Shown here one piece after another: positions 1 through 12,700 of a DNA stretch of 64,000 nt. How positions within the stretch are numbered: the stretch's first letter is position 1; every line of letters starts with the position of its first letter. This stretch comes from Echinometra lucunter (lineage: Eukaryota > Echinodermata > Echinoidea > Camarodonta > Echinometridae). The notes below the pieces were generated by a model, which saw only the letters and a program-made list of their open reading frames with translations, searched no databases and was not told the origin of the DNA. The stretch is taken from assembly GCA_029962745.1 (NCBI GenBank), contig CM057157.1, forward strand, positions 28,664,732 to 28,728,731, written 5' to 3'. The position numbers and the translations under genes were made by a program.

Positions 1-30
1 TTGTATATGCCAATAGTCAACACAGTGACA

Positions 31-54
31 GAGAGAGAGAGAGAGAGAGAGAGA
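31..54. repeat. (GA)n microsatellite
   Basis: Twelve uninterrupted GA units seen directly. Confidence 0.9.
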
Positions 55-199
55 ATGCACTTGAAAATACAGTCCGCAGATTGCACTGTGAAGCACTTAA
101 TATAGACCGGATACCCTTGCTAAATTCAACTTCAACTTTACACTATCCAGAAGTTAAATTAGATGAATCCTCGACCACATGGTCGAAATTTATGCCTAC

Positions 200-656
200 G
201 TCACTGCCAGATCAGAAATATGCAGACAAGCCAAGTCTGAAAATGAGTCATCAAATGGTTCCTAAGTTATCGCATTAACGAGCCATTTTCATGTATGCAA
301 TGACCGCTATGACCTTTGACCTTTGACCTCGTGACACTAAAACTAATCAGGCCACTGTCCCTCCCACACGCATACATGCGCCAAGTTTGATGTTGATCTG
401 TCACAGGGTTCTTAAGTTATCAGGAGAATGTGCCATTTCCATGTATATAATGACCTCTATGACCTTGGACCTTGGACCTTGTGACCCCAAAATCTAATCA
501 GATCACTGTCCTTCCCGTATGCATACGTGAGCCAAGTGTGAAGTTGATCCGTCAGACGGTTCTTAAGTTACCGTGAGAACGAAAACAGGATGGACGGACA
601 CACGGACAACTCAAAAACAAAATGCCTCTGGCACCCACCTTCGATGGGTGGAGGCA
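200..656. repeat. ~150-bp tandem repeat with GGAC tract and terminal hairpin
   Basis: About two and a half units of roughly 150 bp are visible: the phrase GGTTC(C/T)TAAGTTA recurs near 257, 408 and 557, and GCCATTT(T/C)CATGTAT near 282 and 432. Each unit carries TGACCT half-sites; at 309-330 three of them are spaced by one base. The array is followed by GGATGGACGGACACACGGAC and then by a hairpin at about 622-655 whose arms are GCCTC and CACCCACC against their complements. This layout matches the larger satellite at 18364-19718, so I read it as a divergent, probably 5'-truncated relative of the same kind of non-autonomous element. The family is not named from sequence alone. Confidence 0.7.
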
Positions 657-935
657 TAAAAATGAAATACTAGTAAACATTTTTACTCCTTTATGTAGAA
701 ACTGAATGATAAAAATTCATGTCGTTCATATCATATGAGTAGCAATCTACCCCGAATAGCTTTTTCTGCCTCCTATGCTGATGATATGGAAAATTGCCTA
801 TTTGTAAAAAAAAAACAAATAAATAATAAAAAAAAAAGCACAAAGTGACTTGAAAATGGGGGTACTAGGAAAAACAGTAGCAGTGCAAAACAAATGCTAC
901 CACGGTTATATTTGCTAAGATAAGAAGCACACTAT

Positions 936-1434
936 GTTAAAGGCATTGGCTAACTTTGTGAGTAGCTGATTTAAAAAATTCTCAAACTAAGATGAAACAT
1001 GTGTATGAGTACTTGTACTCAAAAACCCTTAAACCAACCATAATTTAGAATGAAAAAGTGTAAGTTAGACGCAAACAGCAATTTTATTATCCTTCGTCGC
1101 ATGAGACAATCACTGAGAGGACCACTTTGCTTGAATTTGAAAATGCCGTTATGTGCCTCCCGCCGCGTGATAGGCCAATACACACAGTACGGTAAGGTGA
1201 GTCATACGCGCATGCGCACTCCTTATGTCTATTCTGTACAACCGACCATCGTATATTTTTCAAACATTGGTTCACATTTTTGATATTTGAAAATACTTCC
1301 TGTGGATGTTATACTTTGAAATTTTCAGACTGGTATTTTTACACTATAACCCTTATGTTTATCCCATTTTCAAGTAACAAAACAAGATTTTTTAAAATCA
1401 TAACAATGTTAACCAATGTCTTTAATGTCATTTT
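936..1434. mobile_element. Non-autonomous inverted-repeat element, AAAGGCATTGGC type, copy 1
   Basis: The stretch is the same sequence family as 52290-52844, recognisable from AAAGGCATTGGCTAACTTTG at the left end through CAAACATTGGTT to AACAATGTTA on the right. The ends are imperfect inverted repeats. No coding potential is retained. An ORF on each strand here is not protein-like. Confidence 0.7.
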
Positions 1435-1463
1435 ATTTTCCCACAGCAAATTTGGGCTTCAGT

Positions 1464-1862
1464 TTAACCCATTCAAGACAGAAATTATTCAAAGTCTAAT
1501 TTAATCAGCTTTCCTTCTTCAGATTGGCAACACCAGAATTTTTTTTTTCATTGCTACGTTTTTCCTCATGAAAAGCCATGTATCTGTAATGAATATAAAC
1601 TGATGGAAAGTATACTAAAAATTTAGAGTTGCCAATTTGCATTAAAAGACAGTATTTTTATACTTTCCATCACATTGCCAATTTAAGGATTTAGTGATTA
1701 TTTTCCTATAAAAATTCAGCATCAAACAACAAATAGTGGTGGAACCAAAAAGGACATGGTATGTGTAGAATTTTTTGCTCTTTCTGCTCATGTATGTTGT
1801 ATTGTTCTTAGAGCTGTGTGTCGAAAGTTACTAGGCCAAACTACACCAATGTTTGTGTGAAT
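1464..1862. mobile_element. TTAA-flanked MITE, family 1, degraded copy
   Basis: Starts with TTAA followed by CCCATTCAAGACAG, then carries the family landmarks ATTGGCAACACC, GTTGCCAATTTGC, CACATTGCCAATTTAAGG and GTATGTGTAGAATTTTTTGC in the same order as the intact copy at 48657-49072. The right terminal repeat has decayed, so the end is approximate. Confidence 0.75.
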
Positions 1863-2831
1863 AAGGCTTTCCTTATCATGCAAATCATGTGCATACAGAC
1901 TAATCTTTCAGACCATTACAATAACAACATTACATGTACTCCTTTTTCTTCCTCCATAACTCAAAACAGCTTACATTGCATAAATGTGACATTAGCAATT
2001 TACCATATTGCAACAAAAGAAGCTTTAAAAGAGCAAATGGAATAAAGTCCATCAAATGGACTGATAAATGAACAATAAATATATGTACCTGAAGTTCAAG
2101 TCGGTGAAGTGAAGATAAATTTTCTACATGCCAACACATACTTCCAAGTTCAACCTGAAAAAACTGAGACCAATTACTGAAATAATTACTGACAGCAAAA
2201 CAAATATAAATTTTGATTTGGTTCCAACTATGCCTCCATAATGCCTCATTCATACTGCACGACATAGTAGTCTCTCTTTATGCTTCTCACAGATTATTGA
2301 TTACTTCAGTCATATAAAGTTCGGGAAAAAAATCTATTTTTTCCTCGAACTATTGAAATTAGCCCCTGTAAAACTTTTCAGAAGGGTTATTTTGGAATGC
2401 ACAGAAGCTACTTTATATTGCATCCCAATGATCCATATCAATTGTGTAATAAGCCAAATATTTTGAGTAGTTTGAGTCTTTACTCAACTTTTCGCACCTT
2501 GTCAGCAGGGGGGGGGGGGAATTTTTGCAGTAATTTCTTTTTCTTTTTAGCCCTCATGTTTTAACTCATGAAGGCAATTTCAAAGGTTCAGGGGCAAATC
2601 GCCCTTTTTCCCTGTGTATTTTTTTTTTTTGCTGATCTAGTTCACACCCATTCATTTGGTAATTTCATCAACAACTAAGATACAATAAAAATAATCACAA
2701 ATAATAGGGCCTCCTAATTAACAGTACATCAAGTGATTCACAATAAACACAAATTAAATCTTGTGGAGCATACCATTTTAAGATATTATACTGACATTGG
2801 AGGGTAGCAGAAATTCGAGCATCATACTCAT
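1863..2831. other. Intergenic sequence downstream of PLAA, no gene seen
   Basis: AT-rich, with short homopolymers (a G run near 2509, a T run near 2619). No exon with a plausible splice pattern or recognisable protein was found. A short GGGGCAAATCGCCC...CCCTG piece near 2590-2616 resembles the ends of the hAT-type MITEs elsewhere in the window. Confidence 0.6.
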
Positions 2832-2837
2832 TTTATT
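2832..2837 (-). promoter_or_regulatory. Candidate polyadenylation signal of PLAA
   Basis: AATAAA on the minus strand, about 350 nt past the PLAA stop codon. It is the nearest canonical hexamer I noticed. No transcript evidence is available, so the 3' end could be elsewhere. Confidence 0.3.
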
Positions 2838-3188
2838 AAGAAGGGTAAACACACACAAGTGGCATAACCCTGAAGACACCTAAATAGCATATCCTAAGGC
2901 AAATTTCATGCGCCAAAATAAAAATAAAAAAAAAGAAAAGAAAAAGTCATCATTTTCAAAGGGTGATTTCACATTAGGTTTGTGGTGCAATCATACCTTT
3001 GGAATTTAATAATTACTTCAAATCTGGTGCTGCATCACGATTACACCAAATAGCATAATCATCAAAATGGAATCATCCATTGTAGTAAGACTTTCTTATG
3101 GAAATTTTCATCTCAAAATAACACATTCTTTCAAGCAAAAATATTGCATAAATCATTGTTCACAGATTTCACAGTATAAAGCTTTTCA

Positions 3189-3757
3189 TCACTGTAGCAA
3201 CTGTTTGACACATTTGGCGCAATCACCAACTTTCGCTGGGTTTGTCACTCCCACAAGTCCTTTCACCAAGGCAGAAGCTTCTAAAGAATTGGCTATCGCT
3301 TGCGAGTTCTCATCCCCTGATAGCAATGTCCCAAGGCACACCAGGAGCCGGAACTGCGCTTCTGGTTCCTTCTCCTGCCCGAGCTGGGTGACCGCCATGG
3401 CGACGCACTGCGACTTGGCCTCCACGTCGGATCCAGTGTGCAGCAGGACGGCATAGTTCAGCACAAGAGTTGCAACAGCAATGCGCAGATTCTTATTGGA
3501 TACGCTCAGGCTCCCCATAGCGGAGGCACCAATAGTTTCCCGTTGCGCCATAAGCAGGGACTTTCCCTCCGACTGTGTGAAGCAATTGCATAATGTCCTG
3601 TAGAGAAGCATGTGATTGGCTGCGGGGCTGGACTGGACAGCTAGGCTGAAGAGGTGGGAGAAGAAGCCTGGTCCATCCTTGGAATTACAGAAGTGCTGGT
3701 TTACGGCAGGGTTGCGGATGGCTAGTCGAAGCAGGTCCAGACCAGGAAAGACTTGAT
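3189..3757 (-). CDS. PLAA: PLAA exon 11 (PUL domain, stop codon)
   Basis: Residues 602-790. Begins [20 protein letters not shown] and includes [22 protein letters not shown] and [15 protein letters not shown], the armadillo-like PUL repeats that contact p97 in known homologues. TGA stop at 3191-3189. Acceptor TTTATAG. Confidence 0.95.
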
Positions 3758-6700
3758 CTATAAAATACATAGAAAAGTAAAAGAAATGTAAGCAACTTTC
3801 CTTAGCCAAAACAAAAGTGAAATGTGTGGGCCTCAATACCAATCTTCTTTACACAATTTTTCCCCTGGACAAATCTACTGAAGAAAAAAGAAACTGGTTT
3901 AAATTACTGCAAACATGGAAAATTTTGTGGTGTGGAAATTTTCCCGTGGCATGACACTTGTGCGAAAATAAAACAACACAAAATATTTTGTTTATTTTGC
4001 ACGTGAATACAGTTACCTAACTATCCACAAAAATTAAAGATGTGCCATCGTGTTTAACTCGGCTGAGCGCGCAAAATTAATTGCACAAAAATTTCCACTT
4101 TTACAGTATTAACACAATTATTTTTCAACTACATGTATGTAAAAGGTCATATAAATCAATATTTTTTAACTGACCACTTGGATATAGTGACTATACTGTA
4201 CCTTGAGGCCAGTGAAGTAATGACCAGAGTGCAGCCAGCTGCTGACTAGTAGGAGTGCCTCCTTGACCATTGGATACACAGGCTAGGAGGCTTTCCAGAT
4301 GGGCGAGACTAGCATCATCAAGACGGCAGGAGGCATCGACGGTGGAATTCAGCTGGGTGATTTTACCTGAAATCGACAAAGAGACAAGAAAATACACTAG
4401 TGATGATGTACGATTCAGTGAATGCCAAATAGGTGTTCTCTGTTTGGTTCTAGAAGGGCATCAACCCTGTATGAAATGATGAGTCAGTGCCCTTTTGGCT
4501 CCAAACTTAGGACACATGATAAGCAGGGTTCTCACTAGAAAAAAATCCACACACGGTTCCCACTCTGCGCAAAGCGTGGAAGTTTCGGAAGTTTTACAGA
4601 ATAACACCTAAAGTTAGATGTGGCGGCAGTATATGCTATAGTAAAAGGATGAAAAATACTTCTTGGTAAGCAGGAGTTGTCTACTAATGGCATAAAAGTA
4701 AAAATACATTGCCAAAAAGCAAAAAAACCTGTGACATTCTTCATTATTGTTAGGAATATATACTGCAATATTTTTTTACCCTTGTTGCCACGCATGGTGC
4801 AGCAATTTCACACATGGTTCTTCCTTGTCTGAAACCCTTTACGCATGGTATTGGAACCATGGGTGTTAAATGCTGGCGAGAACCATGATGATATGCAACT
4901 CTCTGTATACCGCAAGTAATACACTTCAAAGAGAAGCTTGAGTTCAGGGAAAGGTGAAAAATAATTTGTGAGCTTTCTCATTCATTCCATGTCAGTTAGG
5001 AAGAATATTGTAGTAAAAATGTCCCCTAGGAAGCATTGCTCTCCAATGCCCTCATATTGGAAATATGTCAAGAAAAAGATGAAAAGTTCGGGGGTAACAT
5101 TCATGCCAGATTTGTGTGTGGTCCCATATATTTATTTGTGCAGTGCAAGTACTTTTGGGGAAAGTAAGCGAATCTCTAATTGATTAGATAATATCCAAAT
5201 CTAACACTAGGCACCTGTATTTATATACAACTTATCTAACTCTCCCAGTTGCTTTGGAATCGTTCCCTTCACATTATGATCGGATGACCAGAACTCCAGT
5301 TTATCTTTAGATGTTTGGTCGTCATCAGTTGTTACAAACTGTTAAGGTTATGACTGCTTACACAAAGAAAGCATCAGTAGCCCTTACCTAATATGGCTTG
5401 TGTGTTGGCAGAGTCAAATGTTACATAATCTTTCTTAGGGAAGTACTGGTTTGCAGATGATGATTGGCTAGGTCTGGTCTGGGCAGCAGCACCCGATCCT
5501 CCTGGTCGATAACTTGAACCACCTAGAAATAAAAGGGAAACATCCATCTTAAAATCAATTTGGATATCATGCAAATGAAAATGAGCAATGTTGTAAATAC
5601 ATGTGTGACGTAATAAAAATATAGGATATTTCATGAAGTGATGAATTATTTGCCAGTAAGAATGTGTACAGGTCTGTTTTATTTTATTCTTTAAGTTCAA
5701 AAATCTTTATCATTTACATGAACATATAGTTATAGCAGCTTAGTCCCAGATACTGGAATTCATGAGCCATTGTTTTTTTCTACGAGAGAAGCCCAACCCT
5801 CAACCATTGTACTGGGGGTTTGAATGAAATTTTTTACATCAATATCTAAAATACATTAGATGTTAAATGAAAAAAAAATGCACATTTCAAAGCATTCTTT
5901 GCTGTGCATAACCCTCACCAGTGGCGGATCCAGATGGGGGTGCAAGGGGCACGTGCCCCCTCTATTTTGAAGAAATAAAGGCTACTTTGGTAGCCCAGCA
6001 ATCATTGTGGCAATAGGGTAACTAACACGTTAGAAAGGAATGTCACAAAGCATGTAACAAAGAGTACAAAGCATGCAGAGATTAGAATCACGGCATGAAA
6101 AGGGAATTTAATGATTAGCGATCCAGGTAACAGTTCGGGCGATGTAGACAAATCGGTAGTGACAAATAGCAAGACATCGATTCATGTAGATGGGACCGTT
6201 CTGACAGAATCTGAAATGAATCTGAATCTGAATCTGAATCTGAAATTTTTTGAGAATCACACACTGAACATACATTTTGATATAGCTATATCTAAGAAAA
6301 TTTTCATCTGCGCCCCCTCTATCTTTAAATGGGCTGTTTGTGCCCCCTCTATTTCCAAATTCTGGATCCGCGGTTGCTCATCCCCTACCAACCTCACCGT
6401 CTTACAAGAAACTAGCGAACTATATTAATAAAAGTCCTTACCAGTGAAAGGGTCATGACCTCCTGACCCCCCTCCTACCGATGGTAGAGATGGGTCACCC
6501 TGACTACCTGGAACATAACGAGATCCACCTGAAGAAACAAAGGCAAATTTGACAGAGTTAACTAATTGGCCTGAAATTTCTGAACAATCATTTGATGCAT
6601 TTGCTAATTCATAACTTTTATGACATCACAGCTTTAACGACAAATGCTTGAAATTACTCCTAATCTCATACGTACATTATACTCATCAAGCATTATACAG

Positions 6701-9700
6701 ATCAAAGCTTATAATCATCATCCCACCATTTCTTTTTAAATTTTCAAAAATGACATTAATCAGTTTTTGCATGTAAACTCTTCATATGTTCACAACAACA
6801 AAATACTTTGTAACGTATAGCACACCAAATGATCAAATACTTTGGACCTGCAGGTTGCATGCAGAAAACGTAAATAAAAGTCGATAAACGAGCCAAATAT
6901 AAGACTGTACTAACCTGTAAATGGATCAGCAAAGTCCTGCCTTGGAGCTGTTCCTAATGTTACACCCTTAGTGTTCTGGATAATGAAATTGGCAACCTGC
7001 TCGAGGTAGTACTGACTGAGGTCATTGTCATGGATGAACTTCTGGGCTACGAGCCACGGGTCATCGCTCGTGTTGTAGGGTAGCTTGAGATTGGGACGCC
7101 CTTCTTCGAGGTCCACATCGAACACGTAGTCGTACTCCTAGTGCATGAAACATTTGAAAAAGAAAGGTTAAAAGTGTGACTATGTATGGATGTATGATTT
7201 ACTGGAGGAAAAAAGATTGTGCACACAGCAAAGAGGCTATCTAAAATATGTTTACATCTATCTGCCATTTCAATACAAAAACAATAAATTTGCAAACAAT
7301 TACGAATGTGATAGTATGGTTCTGATACTTTGAAGTTTGTGTGCTTTCCAATGTAGTAGTCAACCAAAAAAAAGTATCCATGAATTATAAAGACCGACCA
7401 TTAATATGGTATTACACTTCTAAGTATTGCATTTCCTAATGTAAGAATAACTATTCATCTCTTGACCCTTGACCTTACCTTTCCTTCGTAATGAACCTTT
7501 CCCGAGGACGGGGTCACGTCGTCTCCTTCTGTCCCTACAACATCGCCTATCTTGGTCCAGTTGTTATCAGCTGTACTCCACTGGTAAGCCTCCACTGTCT
7601 TACCCGTACGAATCAGTTTGGTCTGTCCCTCTTTGGTGCCTGGATATATACAGAAAACCAGGGTAAAAAATACCCCAGGGCAACGGGCGATTTCGCCCTC
7701 AGTGGAGCTTAAATCCTTAAAACCCAATTCTTTGGGGTGACCATTTTTCTTCAGAGTAGCCCTGCCTCAGCTCTAAAAATAAGCAATAAATTTGGAATTG
7801 GGATCTAGGAGCAGCAGAATTAACCCATAGAGGTACAGTGTCTCCTTTAGGAGATGCTTTTGCAGTATCTGTTGGTCCAGGCATTACACATTATACATGA
7901 GCAGCAAGAGAAAAATTCACCGAAAAATTTTAGTCGATTTTCAATGCAGTAGAGTGAGGGATTCTTGAATTAGAGCAATTTAATTGTAACTAATCATTAA
8001 ACTCTCTAAATTGGCAATGCAGTGAATAATATGTAATCCCTCTTTCCATGTTCAAATTGGCAATTTTTTACTTAATTTTACAATTATAATTGATTTTGGT
8101 TTATGTTATATCCATATATATTTTTTTTCAAACTATGTATGAGTGGGAAAAAATATTAGTTGTTGCCAATTTGAGGATTAAAGATGATTAATTTTGACCT
8201 CAAGAAAGCTCTGAACTTCTGTGGGTGAACACAAGGAGAAAATTGGGATACTGATAATTTAACATAGCTCCCTTCGGTCTAGAAATAGCTCCCAAGGTTG
8301 TCCACGGAAGCTATTTTTTTTTCAGAGAATACCTCTCATAGGAAAACAAAGTATTTTTTACCCTGCAGAAAACCATTACAAACTTTTGATCTGTGATTCT
8401 ATGGGTTAATGATTAATGCTCATAAAGGAAAGAAATATATGACAAACCTACAAGGAACTAAAATCTCACTGAGATGTAAGCGGCCCTTTTTCATGTAATA
8501 GCATTTTTTTTTTTTAACCCGTTGAATACTGAGCTCAAGATAACTCGGGCTAGGGTCAATGGAAAATGCATGTCACTCTAATATCATATCGTGGTCAATA
8601 GATTTAACGCATTCAGTTCGTAAAAATATTAAGACAGCAACAAAAGTTTGTGACAGCTCAACACTGGCTATATTAGGCCAATGTTAAAGAATAACATACA
8701 TGTACCTGAAGAACGGTCTGTTGAATGACTTTAGACACTGGTAAGTAATAATTTTCATACTGGGGTCTACTCAGAAAATCCGATTTCCTCTCCTCTACTC
8801 TTCTTTTAGTTTTCCTCTGTCCTATGCGAATAAGTACTGTAGTTAGGAACATTCATTTTTAACATCTTCTTTTTCATACTATGTTCCAGTTGTATATCAA
8901 TGTGTATTTTAAGGGAATCATTGTGATAATTTTCATACTGGGGTCTACTCAGAAAATTTCCTCTCCTCTACTCTTCTTTTAGTTTTCCTCTGTCCTATGC
9001 GTATAAGTAGTTAGGAACATTCATTTTTAACATCTTCTTTTTCATACTATGTTCCACTTGTATATCGATGTGTATTTTAAGGGAATCACTGTGATAAGCC
9101 AGTGGCTTTTTATGATTCCCCCCACTTCTTATGTGCAATTATTTGGAACTTTGTGATGTAACTATTTTGAAGTTTTTTGAAGTGAAATAAATGAAACAAA
9201 AAAGCAGTGTTCCTTCTATGCCTGTTTTTTCTGTCCTTTTAATAGACAAAATAAATATCAAATAAATATTGCTGATATGATAACAATATAATATGGGCTA
9301 AAAAGGTGTTTCATCAAAGCATTTTCAACATGAATTGGCTACCAAGAGAAAAACTGTACCTGGTTTTGCGAGGTCTGATTTATCTGGTAGATCTTCCATT
9401 TTAATCCCACCAAAGGTTTGTGTCTTAGCAGGCATGGCAAAGGCTCCTACTTGCTTCTCAAAGGCCTGCTGGGCCTCGAGGGGGGCAAAGCGGGACTCCT
9501 CTCGGGTGAATACCCTGGCCATACCATCACTGAATAGATGATGCATAATGGAGAAAACACTTTAGGGTAGTTCACAACATTGGCAAATAAAAACTCTATT
9601 GTGGGGATTCATTTTGCAATGTCAACTACTGTATTTATAACAGTCATATTTTCAAATCAATACAGGCTTCATCAAACTCATTTTAGTACAGTGTGGTATG

Positions 9701-12700
9701 CAATAGGGTGTCCCTGAAAAAAAGAAAACCCAAGTTCATGGGTAAATTACTTAATGATTCCAAATTATATTTTGATTAATGTAAAAATCATTGAAAAACT
9801 AATGTTTTTTTCATTTTTAGAGACCTTAAACATGATCAATCAATTTCACAAATTTCAAACTGATTGTTTAAAGTAGTAGTGACAGAAACACATGATTTCC
9901 AAATGAGCGGATGAGTATTCATCCTAAATTATGGATTATGAGTCATCAAAAATCATTTTAAAGGCTCCATGAATATTCACCTGGATCCCACAAGGATGTC
10001 TCCATTTGACAGGCCAGCCACACTCCAGATGGACTGCGCCGGCATAGTGATGGTCTGACTGCATCTGCCATCCGTCCAAACCCTCACCGTCCTATCCTCG
10101 CTGGACGTCACAAAGTCCTGTCCGTTGCTAAGCAACGAGATGCTATAGATGAAGCCCTGGTGACCATCGTATTGGTGGACACAATCCCCAGTGGTCAGCC
10201 ACCTCCGGACGGTGCCGTCGTTGCTGGCAGAGAGGAACTCGACTTCGGAGAGGATGGCCAGGGCCCGGACACAGTCAGTATGTCCTAGAAGCAACCAGGC
10301 ATAGAACAATTTAACTTGAGATGTGCAACATCAACATTTGCAATATGCATTCTTTTCCCACAACTGAACACACTTTCTAAAGGCATGGATAATCATTCTT
10401 ATTTCAAAGAGTCTGTTTTCTAATTTCAGTGTTAATCATTCATGTTATGTGAAAAAATAAATCAATTTGAATACTGATTTATGTTACAACTGAAACCAAA
10501 CCCATGTCTGATCATTTTTAGACATATTTTAGAGACCCATATTACAAGAAATATAATCCTAAGCCTAAAAAGTTCAGAGGAAAGATCTTGTAAATATAAA
10601 TTTCATCCAAGATCTTTCTTCTAGTGGTACAATTTTATTTCTTTTCCCTTAGCATCAATACCCCAAGGTAGGGTGTTCACATGGAACCTATGAAAGGTTG
10701 GAAATTCTTTCATCCCAATACAGACAGAGAGGGTAGGATTTCTTACCAGTAAAAGTGCGTTCACACCGGCCGGCTCTCCACATCTTGATAGTCTTATCTG
10801 CAGACCCAGTCAACATTAATCCTTGGGTGGGCAAGAGAGCGACGGCCCACACGGTAGCCTCGTGACCCTGTAGGGTCATCACATTTCGTTCATTCAGCCA
10901 CACCTTAGCTGTCATATCCCACGATCCACTCAACAGCGTTCCAAACTTACCAGATGCCAGGCAACAAACTGCAACAAAGAGATTGGGAAAAGAAAATGTT
11001 TTGATAAGGAGTAAATAAAACACCAAACCATCACTAACTACATGTACAATATGTACTGCTATATATATTGACAAATATCCACTTATTAGCGTGTTGCAAT
11101 AGATTGGCAATGTTTTCAATAAACAATCCTCTTCAAAAAGAGGATTGTAAATTATTCTTTGGCAATGAAGGAAATCAAATGTTTATTGTCCGAACACAGG
11201 TAGGTACTGTAATTTGTATAAAATCTATTCCAAAACCTTGGCTTTACCGTGAAATAGGAAAACACCTTTTACTCCGAAGAGTCACATGTACTGGTCTTTT
11301 CTTTCCCCTCTCCCTTTACTTTATGTATATGTGAGCGCTTGTTTGCAAATGAAAGGGTGGTTTTCCAAACCATGGTATAGCCAAAATCTTACATTCCATG
11401 AGTTGTTGGTTAACGAGTGAAAACGAGCAATACGAAAGACACTCTTTGAGCAAATCCATGAACTTGGGCTCTGTGTGTACTTTAAAAAAAAAATCCACTT
11501 GACTGAGACTCAAACCTGAAATCATTTGAGTCCAGAGTACCATTGTGGGTTTTTCTTTATGTCTTACAGTATTTGTTCCCTATACCATGGATAAGGTCCA
11601 TGCCCACACAAAGTCACCTCCAGAGACAAAACTCACCAGCATTCTTATGCCCTGTGAGGACATAGACAGGAAGAGGGCTTTCCAAGGTATACGCATGGAT
11701 CTTGTAGTCATTGCTTCCAGTGATGATAAGGCCATGATCGTACTTCTCACTCGGCGGTAAGACGCACACGCAGGAGACAAAGTTCTGGTGACCACTCATA
11801 CAGTGCGCCTCCTGATATCGTGTCTCAGAATCACTGTGATTGAATTGAAAGTAAAAGTGAGAGAAAAATATTTGAATAATCACTTAACTTCAGCAAAGGT
11901 TACATATTGATAAACTTATTTCACTTCAACAACAATTAACTAGGAGTGTGAAAATTTTTTCTTTAGTGATAGCAGTTGGTCTAACGCTAGCTACAGATAC
12001 TAATCTCATGTGAGTCTATTCTTTAATTAAAGAATTTACATTCCTAAAATTTTCATTTGAAAAGTCAAACTAGACAATCACGACAATAAAATGATATATC
12101 TTAATGTTAAAGTTAGAATCATGACAATAGCCCACACAAGTCTGCAAGTCTGCATAATTACACGCCCGAGGGTGACTCGTCCAATTACATGGAGCATGCT
12201 TTGTCATCCAGAACTACTGCAGCCATGATTGAAAAAACTAGGTGGTCATCAGTGGAAAATTTCAGCTAAATGACAATGACACTGAGTACATATGAATATA
12301 TTTCTGCAATGTGAAATGCAAACATTCTTTCGAAGGGACTGAATAATCTGCTCCCGAATACAAATGTGGACATGAATTTTCGTGAATGAAACTAGTCAGG
12401 CCTTTTTTTACGAGCGATTATATTCCCGACTGGAAAGTTCTAAAACCCATGATTCCATGTGCGGTACTGGACTTTTGATTTTTGTTGATACAGGAGTCAT
12501 GAAAACCTACCAAATTAATTTGTCTTAGTAATTAGGAGTCTAATCATAACACGAGTATTTCTTTGTAATTGTAATATTCCAGGAAATTACAACTCTTGCT
12601 TGTGGCTACAACTGCAGTAGCACATATCGGTACTACAATGCATACTATTATATTCAGATATGATCTCACAACATGTGCTTTTAAAAAGTAGTAGACAATT

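Noticed and set aside
3067..3456. Plus-strand 129-residue open frame
   Set aside because: Antisense shadow of PLAA exon 11.
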